Shown: piece by piece, positions 34,315-43,556 of the stretch
Layout of the letters: every line of letters starts with the position of its first letter
Numbering within the stretch: position 1 is the first letter of the stretch
Assembly: GCF_014323665.1 (NCBI RefSeq)
Contig: NZ_JABVEB010000012.1
Span: forward strand, 25,648 to 89,647
Direction: 5' to 3'
Source of the DNA: Actinomadura sp. HBU206391
GTDB taxonomy: Bacteria > Actinomycetota > Actinomycetes > Streptosporangiales > Streptosporangiaceae
Length of the DNA: 64,000 nucleotides
Position numbers and translations under genes: made by a program
Notes under the pieces: model-generated
Seen by the model: only the letters and a program-made list of their open reading frames with translations
What the model was told of the DNA's origin: nothing
The model's database searches: none

Positions 34315-35958
34315 ATGACCGAATCGGAGGCGACGCACCAGGCGGTCCGGGTCTCGGCGCGGCCGGCTCGGGCGTTCGTGCTCGCGGCGGTCTTCGCGTG
34401 CGCCGCGTGCGGGCTCGTCTACGAACTGGCGCTGGTGGCGCTCGGCAGCTATCTCGTCGGCAACTCGATCACGCAGGCGTCGATCGTGCTGTCGGTGATG
34501 GTCTTCGCCATGGGCGTCGGGTCGTTGGCGGCCAAGCCGTTCCAGCGCCATGCCGTGGCGGCCTTCGCGCTGGTCGAAGGGGCCTTGGCGCTGCTGGGCG
34601 GGTTGTCGGTGCTCGGCCTGTACGCCGCCTTCGCCTGGCTGGACCTCTACACGCCCGCGCTCGTCGCCGTCGCCTTCCTCGTCGGCGGGCTCATCGGCGC
34701 CGAGATCCCGCTCCTGATGACGCTCCTGCAGCGCATCCGGCGACAGGACGCGAGCAGCGCCGTCGCTGACCTGTTCGCCGCCGACTACGTGGGTGCGCTT
34801 GTCGGCGGGCTGGCCTTCCCGTTCCTGCTCCTGCCCGCGTTCGGGCAGATCAAGGGCGCGCTGATCGTCGGCATGGTGAACGCCGTCGCCGGCATCGCCG
34901 TCGTGCTCTGGCTGTTCCGCGGGCAGGTGCGCCGTGGCGCCCGGACGGTCCTGTGGGGCGGCATGGCCGTGGTCATCGCCGTGCTGTGCGGAACGTACGT
35001 GCTGGCGGACGGCTTCGAGGCCGACGCGCGGCAGGCCCTCTACCGCGACCCGATCGCGCTGGCAGAGCGCACGCGGTACCAGGAGATCGTCATCACCCGG
35101 GCGGTGCGGCTGTCCGGCCGCCCCGACCTGCGGCTGTTCCTCAACGGGGACCTGCAGTTCTCGTCCGTCGACGAGTACCGCTACCACGAGTCGCTGGTCC
35201 ACCCGGCGCTCGCCGGGACGCGCGGCAGGGTGCTCATCCTCGGCGGTGGCGACGGCCTGGCCCTGCGTGAGGTGCTGCGGTACCGGGACGTGCGCGCCGT
35301 GACACTGGTCGAACTCGACCCCGAGATGACCCGGCTGGCCAGGTCGTACGGCGCTCTGGCCGATCTGAACGACAATTCGCTGGGCGATCCGCGGGTGCGG
35401 GTCGTCAACGCCGATGCCTTCGGCTGGCTGCGAGCGCATCCGGGCGTGGCGGAGGTCCAGGCGGCCGCCGGAGCACGGGCCGGTGCGCGGTCCGCGCCCG
35501 GCGTGGAGGCCGCCGGTTACGACACGGTGATCGTGGACATGCCCGATCCCGACGACGTGCCGACGGCCAAGCTCTACTCGGTCGAGTTCTACGGGCTGGT
35601 CCGCCGTCTCCTCGCGCCGGACGGCCGGATGGTGGTCCAGTCGGGCTCGCCCTTCTTCGCGCCGAAGTCGTACTGGTGCATCGAGAAGAGCATCCGGGCG
35701 GCGGGGTTCGCCACCACGCCGTACCACGTGGACGTGCCGAGCTTCGGCGACTGGGGATACGTCCTCGCCGCGGCAGGGTCCTCGCCGCCGGCGTTGCGGC
35801 TCCCGGCCGATGCCCCTTCGCTCCGCTTCCTCGACCAGAGCGTGCTCACGGCCGCCTTGGTCTTCGGCCGGGACCTGCGCCATCGCGACGTCGAGGCGAA
35901 CACACTGGTCAAGCCGCGGATCATCGACTATGAGCGGCAGGAGTGGCGCGACCTCTGA
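34315..35958 (+). CDS. speE: Membrane-bound spermidine synthase-like aminopropyltransferase
   Basis: The 547-residue protein joins an N-terminal domain of about seven membrane helices (residues 20-235) to a cytoplasmic spermidine-synthase domain. Motifs are LRLFLNGDLQFSSVDEYRYH, HPAL, the nucleotide loop LILGGGDGLALREVLRY, VTLVELDPEMTRLARSY and VIVDMPDPDD (catalytic Asp). The YxxEFY line near residue 422 is present. The product may be a polyamine used at the membrane. The link with DUF350, DUF4178 and DUF4247 is conserved in many actinomycetes. Soluble SpeE activity is not assured for this architecture. Confidence 0.9.
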   Translation: MTESEATHQAVRVSARPARAFVLAAVFACAACGLVYELALVALGSYLVGNSITQASIVLSVMVFAMGVGSLAAKPFQRHAVAAFALVEGALALLGGLSVLGLYAAFAWLDLYTPALVAVAFLVGGLIGAEIPLLMTLLQRIRRQDASSAVADLFAADYVGALVGGLAFPFLLLPAFGQIKGALIVGMVNAVAGIAVVLWLFRGQVRRGARTVLWGGMAVVIAVLCGTYVLADGFEADARQALYRDPIALAERTRYQEIVITRAVRLSGRPDLRLFLNGDLQFSSVDEYRYHESLVHPALAGTRGRVLILGGGDGLALREVLRYRDVRAVTLVELDPEMTRLARSYGALADLNDNSLGDPRVRVVNADAFGWLRAHPGVAEVQAAAGARAGARSAPGVEAAGYDTVIVDMPDPDDVPTAKLYSVEFYGLVRRLLAPDGRMVVQSGSPFFAPKSYWCIEKSIRAAGFATTPYHVDVPSFGDWGYVLAAAGSSPPALRLPADAPSLRFLDQSVLTAALVFGRDLRHRDVEANTLVKPRIIDYERQEWRDL

Positions 35959-36075
35959 CCGGACGGCGGGCCGGACACGAGTCAGGGGCGGCGGCTGAGG
36001 AACGGCGCCGGACTTGTACTGTGAACGAGGGCCAAAACTACGCAAAAGCCACCGCGAGTGCTGTAAAACAACCCT

Positions 36076-36504
36076 ATGATTCAACCCCCTGCGCCGGTGT
36101 TCGTCGATGCGACCGGACGGCGAAGACGGCTGACCCGACGCGTCGGAGTGATCTCCGCGGGCCTCCTTGCCGGGTACCTCGCTCTTGTCGGGGTAGGGCT
36201 GTTCGCCGGTGCCGACCTGCCGATGACCCCCTGGCCGGGCAACGGCGGGGGCAAGAACGGCATCGGCGCCGAACCGGGACACCAGCGGAAGAGCAAGACG
36301 CCGAGTCCGGACGCCCATTCGGGCACAGCGCCCGCGCCCACGTCTCCTGGTGTCTCACCGCCGTCTCTCACCGCGCCGCGGCAGACCGCCACCCCCGGAA
36401 CCGGCCCCACGGCGACGACCAGCGCCCCTGGTAAGGCGGGGGCCCACGCGACTCCGCGCGCGGTAGGCCGTACGAAGTCCGCCAACCCGCGCAAGCCCGG
36501 ATGA
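36076..36504 (+). CDS. Small membrane protein with Pro/Thr-rich tail, glycan operon
   Basis: The 142-residue product has a cytoplasmic start, one membrane helix (VGVISAGLLAGYLALVGVGLF, about 24-44) and an external disordered tail rich in Thr, Pro, Ser and Gly. Its TGA overlaps the ATG of the deacetylase/glycosyltransferase gene (ATGA), so they are coupled. A similar gene pair (matA/matB of Streptomyces) makes an extracellular poly-GlcNAc-like glycan; this gene could play the accessory role of MatA. That analogy is from position and topology only. Confidence 0.75.
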   Translation: MIQPPAPVFVDATGRRRRLTRRVGVISAGLLAGYLALVGVGLFAGADLPMTPWPGNGGGKNGIGAEPGHQRKSKTPSPDAHSGTAPAPTSPGVSPPSLTAPRQTATPGTGPTATTSAPGKAGAHATPRAVGRTKSANPRKPG

Positions 36505-38636
36505 GAAGGGGAGATCCGCGCGGTCACTGGATCCTGCTGATACTGGCCGGACTCACCCTCGCCGCGGCATTGATCTTGAACGGACTCGCGCATGGTGCGA
36601 TCGGCGAAGGTCCTAAGGACACGGTGAAAGGCACGGGGCGCCCACCCGCGGCCGTGGCGAACGGCGGCCCCGTCCTCAACCTGACGGGCAGCGCGCCGCA
36701 GAGCGCCGGCGCCAGACCCGGGAAGATCGCGCTCACCTTCGACGACGGACCGGACCCGAAATGGACGCCGCAGCTGCTCGACGTCCTGCGCCGCCACAAC
36801 GCCAAGGCGACCTTCTTCGTGGTCGGCGCGCACGTGGCGGAGCATCCGGGGCTCACTCGCAGAGTGCGACGGGAGGGGCACGAGCTCGGGGTCCATACCT
36901 ACACGCACATCGACATGGCGTCCGCCGCGGAATGGCGCCAACGAGTGGAGCTCGATCTGACCCAGCGCGTTCTGGCCGGGACGATCGGCGTCCACACCCG
37001 GCTCATGCGCATGCCCTACTCCGCCACGCCGGCCGCCATGACCGGCTCTCAATGGCAGGCCGCGCAACAGATCGGCGGGCAGGGCTATCTCGTCGTCCTC
37101 GCGGACAGGGACACGGAGGACTGGAGACGGCCCGGCACTGACGCCATCGTGGCGGCGGCCACTGACGGTCCCCGAGGCCGCGGCGCCGTCGTGATGCTGC
37201 ATGACTCGGGTGGAGACCGCACCCAGACGGTCGCGGCCGTCGACCGTCTGCTCACCCTCTACTCGAAGCGCGGTTACCAGTTCACGACGCTGACCGAGGC
37301 GCTCGGGAGTCCGGCGGCGGAGATCCGGGCGTCGGCCCCCGAGCGGGTGATCGGTAATGCCCTCGTGACCGCTCAGTGGGCGTCCAGCCGACTGGTCGGG
37401 GCGTTGACCTTCCTGTTCGGGATCGCCGCCGTCCTGACGGCGCTCCGGCTGGCGACGCTGCTGTGGCTGGCGCGTGCGCACGTACGGCAGATGCGACGCA
37501 GGCGTCGGAGGCAGAAGCGCGGGTGGGCCCGACTGGCCCCGCCCCCGGTCTCGGTGATCGTGCCCGCCTACAACGAGGAGGCGGGCATCGAGGCGACCGT
37601 ACGGTCGCTGCTCGATACCGACTACCCGGCGCCGATGGAGATCATCGTCGTGGACGACGGTTCGACCGACCAGACGGCCTGGATCGTCGACAACCTGCGG
37701 CTGTCGAACGTACGTCTGATCTGCCAGGACAACGGCGGCAAGCCGTCGGCGCTCAACACCGGCATCGCGAACGCCCGCTACGACGTGCTCGTCCTCGTGG
37801 ACGGTGACACCGTCTTCCAGCGCGACACGATCGGCAATCTCGTAAGGCCGCTCGCCAACGCCAGGGTCGGGGCGGTGAGCGGCAACACCAAGGTCGCCAA
37901 CCGGGGCCGGATCCTCGGCCGATGGCAGCACATCGAGTACGTCATCGGCTTCAATCTGGACCGGCGAATGTTCGACGTGCTGCAGTGCATGCCCACCGTT
38001 CCGGGGGCGATCGGGGCGTTCCGCCGTGAGGCCCTGATGTCCGTGGGCGGGGTCAGCAACGACACCCTGGCCGAGGACACCGACCTGACGATGGCGATCT
38101 GCCGGGCCGGCTGGCGGGTGGAGTACGAGGAGTCGGCACTCGCCTGGACGGAGGCGCCTTCGTCGGTGCGGCAGCTGTGGCGGCAGCGCTACCGCTGGTG
38201 CTACGGCACGCTCCAGGCGATGTGGAAGCACAGGCGTTCGGTCGTCGAGCGCGGCCCGTTCGGGCGCCGTTGCCTCTCCTACCTCGTCGTCTTCCAGGTG
38301 GCCCTGCCGCTGTTCGCCCCGGCCGTGGACGTGTTCGCGCTGTACGGCCTGGTCTTCCTCGATCCGATGGACATGGCCGCGTCGTGGCTCGTCTTCATGA
38401 TCGCTCAAGCCGTCGCAGGGGCGTACGCACTGCGGCTGGACGGCGAGCGGCTGCGCACGCTGTGGACGCTGCCGCTGCAGCAGGTCGTCTACCGGCAGCT
38501 GATGTACCTGGTCGTGATCCAGTCACTGGTGACGGCCTTGCTCGGCACGCGCCTGCGGTGGCAGGTGATCCGCCGTACCGGCACCTTCTCCTCCACCCCT
38601 CCCGCGGAGCCGGTTCCGGCTCGATCTCTGCCCTGA
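36501..38636 (+). CDS. Bifunctional polysaccharide deacetylase / family 2 glycosyltransferase
   Basis: The 711-residue membrane protein has an N-terminal helix and an external NodB-type deacetylase (FDDGPDPKWT near 78, HTYTHIDM near 131, MRMPYS, MLHDSGGDRTQT). A membrane helix near 300 and a GT2 domain follow (VIVPAYNEEAG, VVDDGS, VDGDTVF, EDTDLT, QRYRW), then C-terminal helices. All GT2 metal and catalytic motifs are intact. It should polymerise a beta-linked amino sugar, probably GlcNAc, and deacetylate it outside. The same fusion occurs in MatB-type proteins needed for mycelial clumping. Confidence 0.92.
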   Translation: MRRGDPRGHWILLILAGLTLAAALILNGLAHGAIGEGPKDTVKGTGRPPAAVANGGPVLNLTGSAPQSAGARPGKIALTFDDGPDPKWTPQLLDVLRRHNAKATFFVVGAHVAEHPGLTRRVRREGHELGVHTYTHIDMASAAEWRQRVELDLTQRVLAGTIGVHTRLMRMPYSATPAAMTGSQWQAAQQIGGQGYLVVLADRDTEDWRRPGTDAIVAAATDGPRGRGAVVMLHDSGGDRTQTVAAVDRLLTLYSKRGYQFTTLTEALGSPAAEIRASAPERVIGNALVTAQWASSRLVGALTFLFGIAAVLTALRLATLLWLARAHVRQMRRRRRRQKRGWARLAPPPVSVIVPAYNEEAGIEATVRSLLDTDYPAPMEIIVVDDGSTDQTAWIVDNLRLSNVRLICQDNGGKPSALNTGIANARYDVLVLVDGDTVFQRDTIGNLVRPLANARVGAVSGNTKVANRGRILGRWQHIEYVIGFNLDRRMFDVLQCMPTVPGAIGAFRREALMSVGGVSNDTLAEDTDLTMAICRAGWRVEYEESALAWTEAPSSVRQLWRQRYRWCYGTLQAMWKHRRSVVERGPFGRRCLSYLVVFQVALPLFAPAVDVFALYGLVFLDPMDMAASWLVFMIAQAVAGAYALRLDGERLRTLWTLPLQQVVYRQLMYLVVIQSLVTALLGTRLRWQVIRRTGTFSSTPPAEPVPARSLP

Positions 38637-38733
38637 TCCGGGTCGTGATCCGGTGGGCCGAATACTGTTCGGTTTCGCGTTGTGGCTGCTAGATTGCCCG
38701 TTAGCCGGTCGTACAGCTCTGAAAGGACCTGAG

Positions 38734-39876
38734 GTGCGGCGCGAGATCTTCACTGAGGAGCACGAGGCCTTCCGCGACACGGTGCGGTCCTTCATCGCGA
38801 AGGAGATCACGCCGCACCACGAGCAGTGGGAGAAGGACGGCGTCGTCTCCCGTGACGTGTGGCTGGCCGCCGGCCGCCAGGGTCTGCTTGGCATCGACGT
38901 CGACGAGCGCTACGGCGGCGGGGGCAACGCCGACTTCCGCTACTACATGATCCTGGACGAGGAACTGGCCAAGGCCGGGGCGCACGGCCCGGGTTTCGCC
39001 GTGCACAACGACATCAACGGCTCCTACCTCATCCGCCTCAGCGACGAGGAGCAGAAGCGGCGTTGGCTGCCCGGCTACTGCTCCGGCGAGATCATCACCG
39101 CCATCGCGATGACCGAGCCCGCGGCCGGTTCGGACCTGCAGGGCATCAAGACCACCGCGGTGCGGGACGGCGACGACTACGTCCTCAACGGCTCCAAGAC
39201 CTTCATCTCCAACGGCATCCTGGCCGATCTGGTCATCGTCGTCGCCAAGACCGATCCCTCGGCCGGTGCCAAGGGTGTCAGCCTGCTCGTCGTCGAGCGC
39301 GGCATGGCGGGCTTCGAGCGCGGCCGCAACCTGGACAAGGTGGGCCTGCACGCCCAGGACACCGCCGAGCTGTTCTTCGACGAGGTGAGAGTCCCCAAGG
39401 CCAATCTCCTCGGCGAGGAGGGCATGGGGTTCATCTACCTCATGCAGAACCTCGCGCGGGAGCGCCTGTCGATCGGCGCCGCCGCGCTGGCCGGGGCCGA
39501 GGCGTCCTTCGAGCGGACGCTGGAGTACTGCAAGACCCGTGAGGCGTTCGGCCGCCCGATCGGCAGGTTCCAGCACAACCGGTTCACGCTGGCCGAGATG
39601 AAGACCGAGCTGACGGTGGCGCGGGCGTTCACCGACACGTGCGTCCTGGCCGACGCCGACGGCGAGCTGACCGCCGAAGAGGCGGCGATGCTGAAGTACT
39701 GGAACACCGAGCTGCTCAAGACGGTGGTCGACCGATGCGTCCAGCTGTACGGCGGCTACGGCTACATGACCGAGTACCCGATCGCCAAGGCCTACCAGGA
39801 CGCCAGGATCCACACCATCTTCGGCGGCACCACCGAGATCATGAAAGAGATCATCGGGCGCTCTCTCGGCGTGTGA
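38734..39876 (+). CDS. Acyl-CoA dehydrogenase
   Basis: The 380-residue flavoprotein has the N-terminal helical domain (FTEEHEAFRDTVRSFIAKEI), the FAD-binding loop AIAMTEPAAGSDLQGIKTTA, GSKTFISNG and the C-terminal helical domain (QLYGGYGYMTEYPIAKAYQD) ending IFGGTTEIMKEIIGRSL. The catalytic Glu typical of short/medium-chain enzymes would be the E of GGTTEI. GTG 38734 is chosen for AAAGGA 7 nt upstream and for family length. TAGATT (38690-38695) may be its -10 element. Substrate chain length is unknown. Confidence 0.93.
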   Translation: MRREIFTEEHEAFRDTVRSFIAKEITPHHEQWEKDGVVSRDVWLAAGRQGLLGIDVDERYGGGGNADFRYYMILDEELAKAGAHGPGFAVHNDINGSYLIRLSDEEQKRRWLPGYCSGEIITAIAMTEPAAGSDLQGIKTTAVRDGDDYVLNGSKTFISNGILADLVIVVAKTDPSAGAKGVSLLVVERGMAGFERGRNLDKVGLHAQDTAELFFDEVRVPKANLLGEEGMGFIYLMQNLARERLSIGAAALAGAEASFERTLEYCKTREAFGRPIGRFQHNRFTLAEMKTELTVARAFTDTCVLADADGELTAEEAAMLKYWNTELLKTVVDRCVQLYGGYGYMTEYPIAKAYQDARIHTIFGGTTEIMKEIIGRSLGV

Positions 39877-39887
39877 GGAGCTCGCGG

Positions 39888-40712
39888 TCACCTGATGATG
39901 ACGCGGTCCTTCGGGGCCTTCGGGTCGTTGTGCCAGCCTGAGTGCCCGTCCGCGGCCTCCCAGCGCTTTCCGGCGTACCGCACCTCGGTGAGTCCGTAGG
40001 CCTGCGCGTGGGACACGCCCCACGAGGCCACCGACCATCCTGTCCGCGGGCTTTCGATCATCACGGCGTCCCCGTTCAGCGGCAGCCGGCCGAAACCGCG
40101 GCGCAGCTCTCGGATCGCCTCCGCGCGCCGAGGCGTCGTGCGCTTGTCCGGCGGGAACCAGCAGCGTACGGCGGCCGGGCGGCGGCCCGTGTAGCCCTGA
40201 GCGAGGATCTTGCCCTCGTCCTCGTGCTGGGCGTAGGCGGTGCCGTCGGCGCTGCGCTGAACGCGCTGTGCGGCGTCGTGCAGATCGCGGTCCAGGTAGT
40301 CCTTGACCTTCTTCAGCGAGTCGAAGAACCGGCCCGACGCGTAGACGGGGTCCCGCAGTTGTTCGACCGCGCCCCATCCCTGCGACGGGCGCTGCTGGAA
40401 GAGGCCGACCGAGTCGCGGTCTCCGCCCGCGAGATTGCGCAGGTGCGACTCCTGGATCGCGGTGGCGTAGGCGATCACCACGGCCCGTTCGGGAAGTTTC
40501 TTGCGGAAGGCCACCGCTGCGATGGTGGCCGAGTTGGCCGCCTGCTCCAGGTCGAGGGGTTCCTTCCCGAGCGCGGTCTGCACCTCGCAATTGGATCCAT
40601 GAAGATACGGACGAACGCGGGAAAAGAGTGCATAACCTCCCACACCCAGGGCGATAGCCACCACGAGCGTGATTCCAAGCAGGCGCATACGGCGCGCGTC
40701 CCATCGACCCAC
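39888..40712 (-). CDS. Membrane-anchored lysozyme-fold protein (putative lytic transglycosylase)
   Basis: The 274-residue protein has an N-terminal membrane helix (LLGITLVVAIALGVGGYALF) and an external domain with the pattern ATIAAVAFRKKLPERAVVIA, YATAIQESHLRNLAGGDRDS, VGLFQQRPSQGWG. The Glu in QESHLRN is the likely catalytic acid. It resembles lytic-transglycosylase-like proteins common in actinomycetes. It would act on peptidoglycan. The GTG start has TACGGT 6 nt upstream, which decides it over ATG 40688. It is divergent from dapD across 77 bp. Confidence 0.85.
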   Translation of the reverse strand: MGRWDARRMRLLGITLVVAIALGVGGYALFSRVRPYLHGSNCEVQTALGKEPLDLEQAANSATIAAVAFRKKLPERAVVIAYATAIQESHLRNLAGGDRDSVGLFQQRPSQGWGAVEQLRDPVYASGRFFDSLKKVKDYLDRDLHDAAQRVQRSADGTAYAQHEDEGKILAQGYTGRRPAAVRCWFPPDKRTTPRRAEAIRELRRGFGRLPLNGDAVMIESPRTGWSVASWGVSHAQAYGLTEVRYAGKRWEAADGHSGWHNDPKAPKDRVIIR

Positions 40713-40718
40713 GGGATG

Positions 40719-40724
40719 ACCGTA
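40719..40724 (-). promoter_or_regulatory. -10 hexamer TACGGT for the leaderless lysozyme-fold gene
   Basis: On the minus strand TACGGT is followed by 6 nt and the GTG at 40712. Confidence 0.5.
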
Positions 40725-40777
40725 CCCGGAGTTGGCGCGCGTTCGGATATGCCGTCTGCGTCGTCTCGGCCTCCCGA

Positions 40778-40783
40778 TAAGCT
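40778..40783 (+). promoter_or_regulatory. -10 hexamer TAAGCT for leaderless dapD
   Basis: TAAGCT ends 6 nt before the ATG at 40790; no Shine-Dalgarno. Confidence 0.5.
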
Positions 40784-40789
40784 CCCGCC

Positions 40790-41626
40790 ATGACCGATAC
40801 GTTCACCAGCCCGATCTCCAGCGCCATCGACACGCTGTGGGAGCGGCGGACCGAGCTCAACCCGGATGACGGCGACGCCAGGACGGCCATCGTGACCGCC
40901 GTCGACCAGATCGACACCGGTGAGGCCCGCGTGGCCTTCATCGACCCGGCCACCGACGAGGTGATCGTCGATGAGCGGGCCAAGCGCGCGATCCTGATGA
41001 GCTTCAAGGTCCTCGGCATGGTGCGGTCGCAGGTCGGCGACTTCCAGCACAACGACCGGATTCCGCTCAAGACCCGCCTGGACGGGGTGCGGGTCGTTCC
41101 TGGCGCCATCGCCCGCTGGGGCTCCTATCTGGCCCCCGGGGTCGTGCTCATGCCCTCGTTCACGAACATCGGTGCCTACGTGGACAGCGGCACGATGGTG
41201 GACACCTGGGCCACGGTCGGCTCGTGCGCCCAGATCGGCAAGAACGTCCACCTGTCCGGTGGCGTCGGCATCGGCGGTGTGCTGGAGCCGCCGAACGCCG
41301 TTCCCGTCGTGGTCGAGGACGACGCGTTCGTCGGCTCGCGCTGCATGGTCGTGGACGGCGCCAGGGTGCGCCAGGGAGCGAAGATCGGCGCTGGGGCGAT
41401 CTTGACCAACACCACGCGGGTCTTCGACGTGGAGACGGGCGATGAGCTCGCCCGCGGCGAGGCTCCGGCCTGGTCGGTGTGCGTCGGCGGCACACGTACA
41501 AAGAGCTTCCCTGGCGGAGAGTTCGGCATGCCGTGCCTGCTCGTGCTCAAGCGGCTCAAGGAGGGCCAGCAGCACGACAAGCTCGCCCTCAACGACATCC
41601 TCCGCGAACATGGCGTGAACGCCTAG
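40790..41626 (+). CDS. dapD: Tetrahydrodipicolinate N-succinyltransferase
   Basis: The 278-residue protein has a left-handed beta-helix of hexapeptide repeats (GVVLMPSFTNIGAYVDSGTM through GARVRQGAKIGAGAILTN) and the actinobacterial DapD lines DFQHNDRIPLKTRLDGVR and GGEFGMPCLLVLKRLKEGQ. It transfers succinyl from succinyl-CoA to tetrahydrodipicolinate, the step before DapC, as a trimer. dapE follows 11 bp later after GGGAGG, so the two form an operon. Confidence 0.96.
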   Translation: MTDTFTSPISSAIDTLWERRTELNPDDGDARTAIVTAVDQIDTGEARVAFIDPATDEVIVDERAKRAILMSFKVLGMVRSQVGDFQHNDRIPLKTRLDGVRVVPGAIARWGSYLAPGVVLMPSFTNIGAYVDSGTMVDTWATVGSCAQIGKNVHLSGGVGIGGVLEPPNAVPVVVEDDAFVGSRCMVVDGARVRQGAKIGAGAILTNTTRVFDVETGDELARGEAPAWSVCVGGTRTKSFPGGEFGMPCLLVLKRLKEGQQHDKLALNDILREHGVNA

Positions 41627-41637
41627 GGAGGTCCGTC

Positions 41638-42693
41638 ATGCGGCTCGATCTTTCTGCCGACGTGGCAGCGCTGACCAGGGCGCTCGTGGACATCGAGTCG
41701 GTGAGCGGCCAGGAGCGGCCGCTCGTCGACGCGATACATGAAGCGCTCGTCGAACTTCCGCACCTGACGGTGGAGCGGGACGGAGACTCGGTCGTGGCGC
41801 GGACCTCATGCGGCCACGAGGAGCGCGTCGTGCTGGCAGGGCACGCCGACACCGTGCCGATCAACGGCAACCTGCCGTCCCGGGTCGAGGGCGACCTGAT
41901 GTACGGGTGCGGCACAACGGACATGAAGAGCGGCTTGGCGGTGCTGTTGCGGCTCGCGGTGACGCTTCCGGAGCCCACGCGCGACGTCACCTATGTCGTG
42001 TACGACTGTGAGGAGATCGAGGCGGAGCGCAACGGGCTCAGGCGGCTCGCCCGCACCCGCCCCGAGCTGCTCAAAGCCGATTTCGCCGTGCTCATGGAGC
42101 CCACGTCCGCCCAGGTCGAGGGGGGTTGCCAGGGCACTATGCGGGTGGAGGTGCGGGCGGCCGGCGAACGGGCGCACAGCGCCCGGGCGTGGATGGGTTC
42201 CAACGCCATCCACAACGCCGGCGCGATCCTCGACGTGCTGCGCGCATATGAACCGGCGGGCCCCGTGGTGGACGGGCTGGAGTATCACGAAGGCCTCAAC
42301 GCGGTGTTCGTACGGGGAGGCGTCGCGGGCAACGTGATCCCGGACGAGTGCGTCGTCACCGTCAACTACCGCTTCGCCCCCGACAAGTCGGTCGACGAGG
42401 CCGAGGCGTACCTGCGCGACCTTTTCGGAGCCTTCGAGGTCAGCGTCACGGACGCGGCCCCGGCCGCTCGCCCCGGGCTCGACCACCCAGCCGCGGCGGC
42501 CTTCGTCAAGGCCATCGGAGGGAAGGCCAAGGCCAAACTGGGCTGGACCGACGTCGCCCGTTTCGCCGAGCTCGGCATCCCGGCCGTCAACTACGGGCCG
42601 GGTGAGCCGACCCTGGCCCACACCAAGGGCGAGTACGTCGAGATCCCCCGGATCTTCGCGTGTGAGGACCGCATGCGTACCTGGCTGGGCTGA
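41638..42693 (+). CDS. dapE: Succinyl-diaminopimelate desuccinylase
   Basis: The 351-residue M20-family zinc amidohydrolase has the metal ligands in LAGHADTVPING (His, then the Asp of CGTTDMKSG), the Glu pair DCEEIEAERNG and a further ligand in LMEPTSAQVEGG; the terminal His is in LAHTKGEYVEI. A dimerisation domain lies at about 170-290. It releases succinate to give LL-diaminopimelate. Start ATG 41638 has GGGAGG upstream. It completes dapC, dapD and dapE in this window. Confidence 0.95.
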   Translation: MRLDLSADVAALTRALVDIESVSGQERPLVDAIHEALVELPHLTVERDGDSVVARTSCGHEERVVLAGHADTVPINGNLPSRVEGDLMYGCGTTDMKSGLAVLLRLAVTLPEPTRDVTYVVYDCEEIEAERNGLRRLARTRPELLKADFAVLMEPTSAQVEGGCQGTMRVEVRAAGERAHSARAWMGSNAIHNAGAILDVLRAYEPAGPVVDGLEYHEGLNAVFVRGGVAGNVIPDECVVTVNYRFAPDKSVDEAEAYLRDLFGAFEVSVTDAAPAARPGLDHPAAAAFVKAIGGKAKAKLGWTDVARFAELGIPAVNYGPGEPTLAHTKGEYVEIPRIFACEDRMRTWLG

Positions 42694-42742
42694 GTATCCG
42701 GTTGCTCCGCGATCCCGCCGCCATGGCCCCCGACGAGCGGGT

Positions 42743-42748
42743 TACGGT
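42743..42748 (+). promoter_or_regulatory. -10 hexamer TACGGT for the leaderless LOG gene at 42756
   Basis: TACGGT ends 7 nt before the ATG at 42756; this supports that start over GTG or TTG codons upstream. Confidence 0.5.
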
Positions 42749-42755
42749 ATGTGGC

Positions 42756-43556
42756 ATGGAATCGGACGTGAACCCGGGCACCCGCCGCCAGGGCCCTGCG
42801 ACATTGCGCGGTAATGCCGTGCCCAAGACCACGACGGATCAGCGCCTGCTCGACAGCCAGGGCCGTCCGGACTGGCTCCACACCGACCCGTGGCGGGTCA
42901 TGCGCATCCAGTCGGAGTTCGTCGAAGGCTTCGGGCTGCTCGCCGAGCTGGGGCCGGGGGTCAGCGTGTTCGGCTCCGCCCGCACCAAGCCGGGCTCCGA
43001 CGAGTACGAACTCGCCGTTGACATCGGGGCGCGACTTGCCGAGGCGGGCTTCGCGGTGATCACCGGCGGTGGGCCGGGCATCATGGAGGCCGGTAACAAG
43101 GGGGCTTTGGAGAGCGGCGGGGTCTCGGTGGGCCTCGGCATCGAGCTTCCCTTCGAGCAGAAGATGAACGACTACGTCGACATCGGCATCGAGTTCCGCT
43201 ACTTCTTCGTCCGCAAGACGATGTTCGTGAAGTACTCCGAGGCCTTCGTCGTCCTGCCGGGTGGTTTCGGCACGCTCGACGAGCTGTTCGAAGCGATCAC
43301 GCTCGTCCAGACCACGAAGATCACGCAGTTCCCCATCGTGCTGGTCGGCACCGAGTTCTGGGGCGGGCTACTGGACTGGGTGCGGAGCACCCTGCTGCCC
43401 AGCGGCAAGATCTCGCCTGCGGACCCGGACCTGCTGCACCTCACCGACGATCCGGACGAGGTCGTTCGGATCATCACGCAGGCCCGTGAACAACAGCGGG
43501 AGGCCGAGGAGGCGGCCGTGCAGCAGGTTGCGGAGGCCGGTGGGAACGGAAGCTGA
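42756..43556 (+). CDS. LOG-family (TIGR00730) Rossmann-fold protein, first copy
   Basis: The 266-residue protein has the nucleotide-binding GPGVSVFGSARTKPGSDEY, GGGPGIMEAGNKGA, the Arg-bearing RKTMFVKYSEAFVVL and the signature PGGFGTLDELFEAI. Such proteins are phosphoribohydrolases releasing a base from nucleoside monophosphate (cytokinin-activating LOG in plants). The N-terminal 45 residues and a Glu-rich tail are extensions beyond the core. It sits after dapE and is coupled by TGATG to a second, shorter LOG gene. Confidence 0.9.
   Translation: MESDVNPGTRRQGPATLRGNAVPKTTTDQRLLDSQGRPDWLHTDPWRVMRIQSEFVEGFGLLAELGPGVSVFGSARTKPGSDEYELAVDIGARLAEAGFAVITGGGPGIMEAGNKGALESGGVSVGLGIELPFEQKMNDYVDIGIEFRYFFVRKTMFVKYSEAFVVLPGGFGTLDELFEAITLVQTTKITQFPIVLVGTEFWGGLLDWVRSTLLPSGKISPADPDLLHLTDDPDEVVRIITQAREQQREAEEAAVQQVAEAGGNGS

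Noticed and set aside
34051..41109. Very long minus-strand frames opposite speE, the glycan synthase and the acyl-CoA dehydrogenase
   Set aside because: The plus strand has full, recognisable families. The antisense products are low-complexity shadows without starts or domains.
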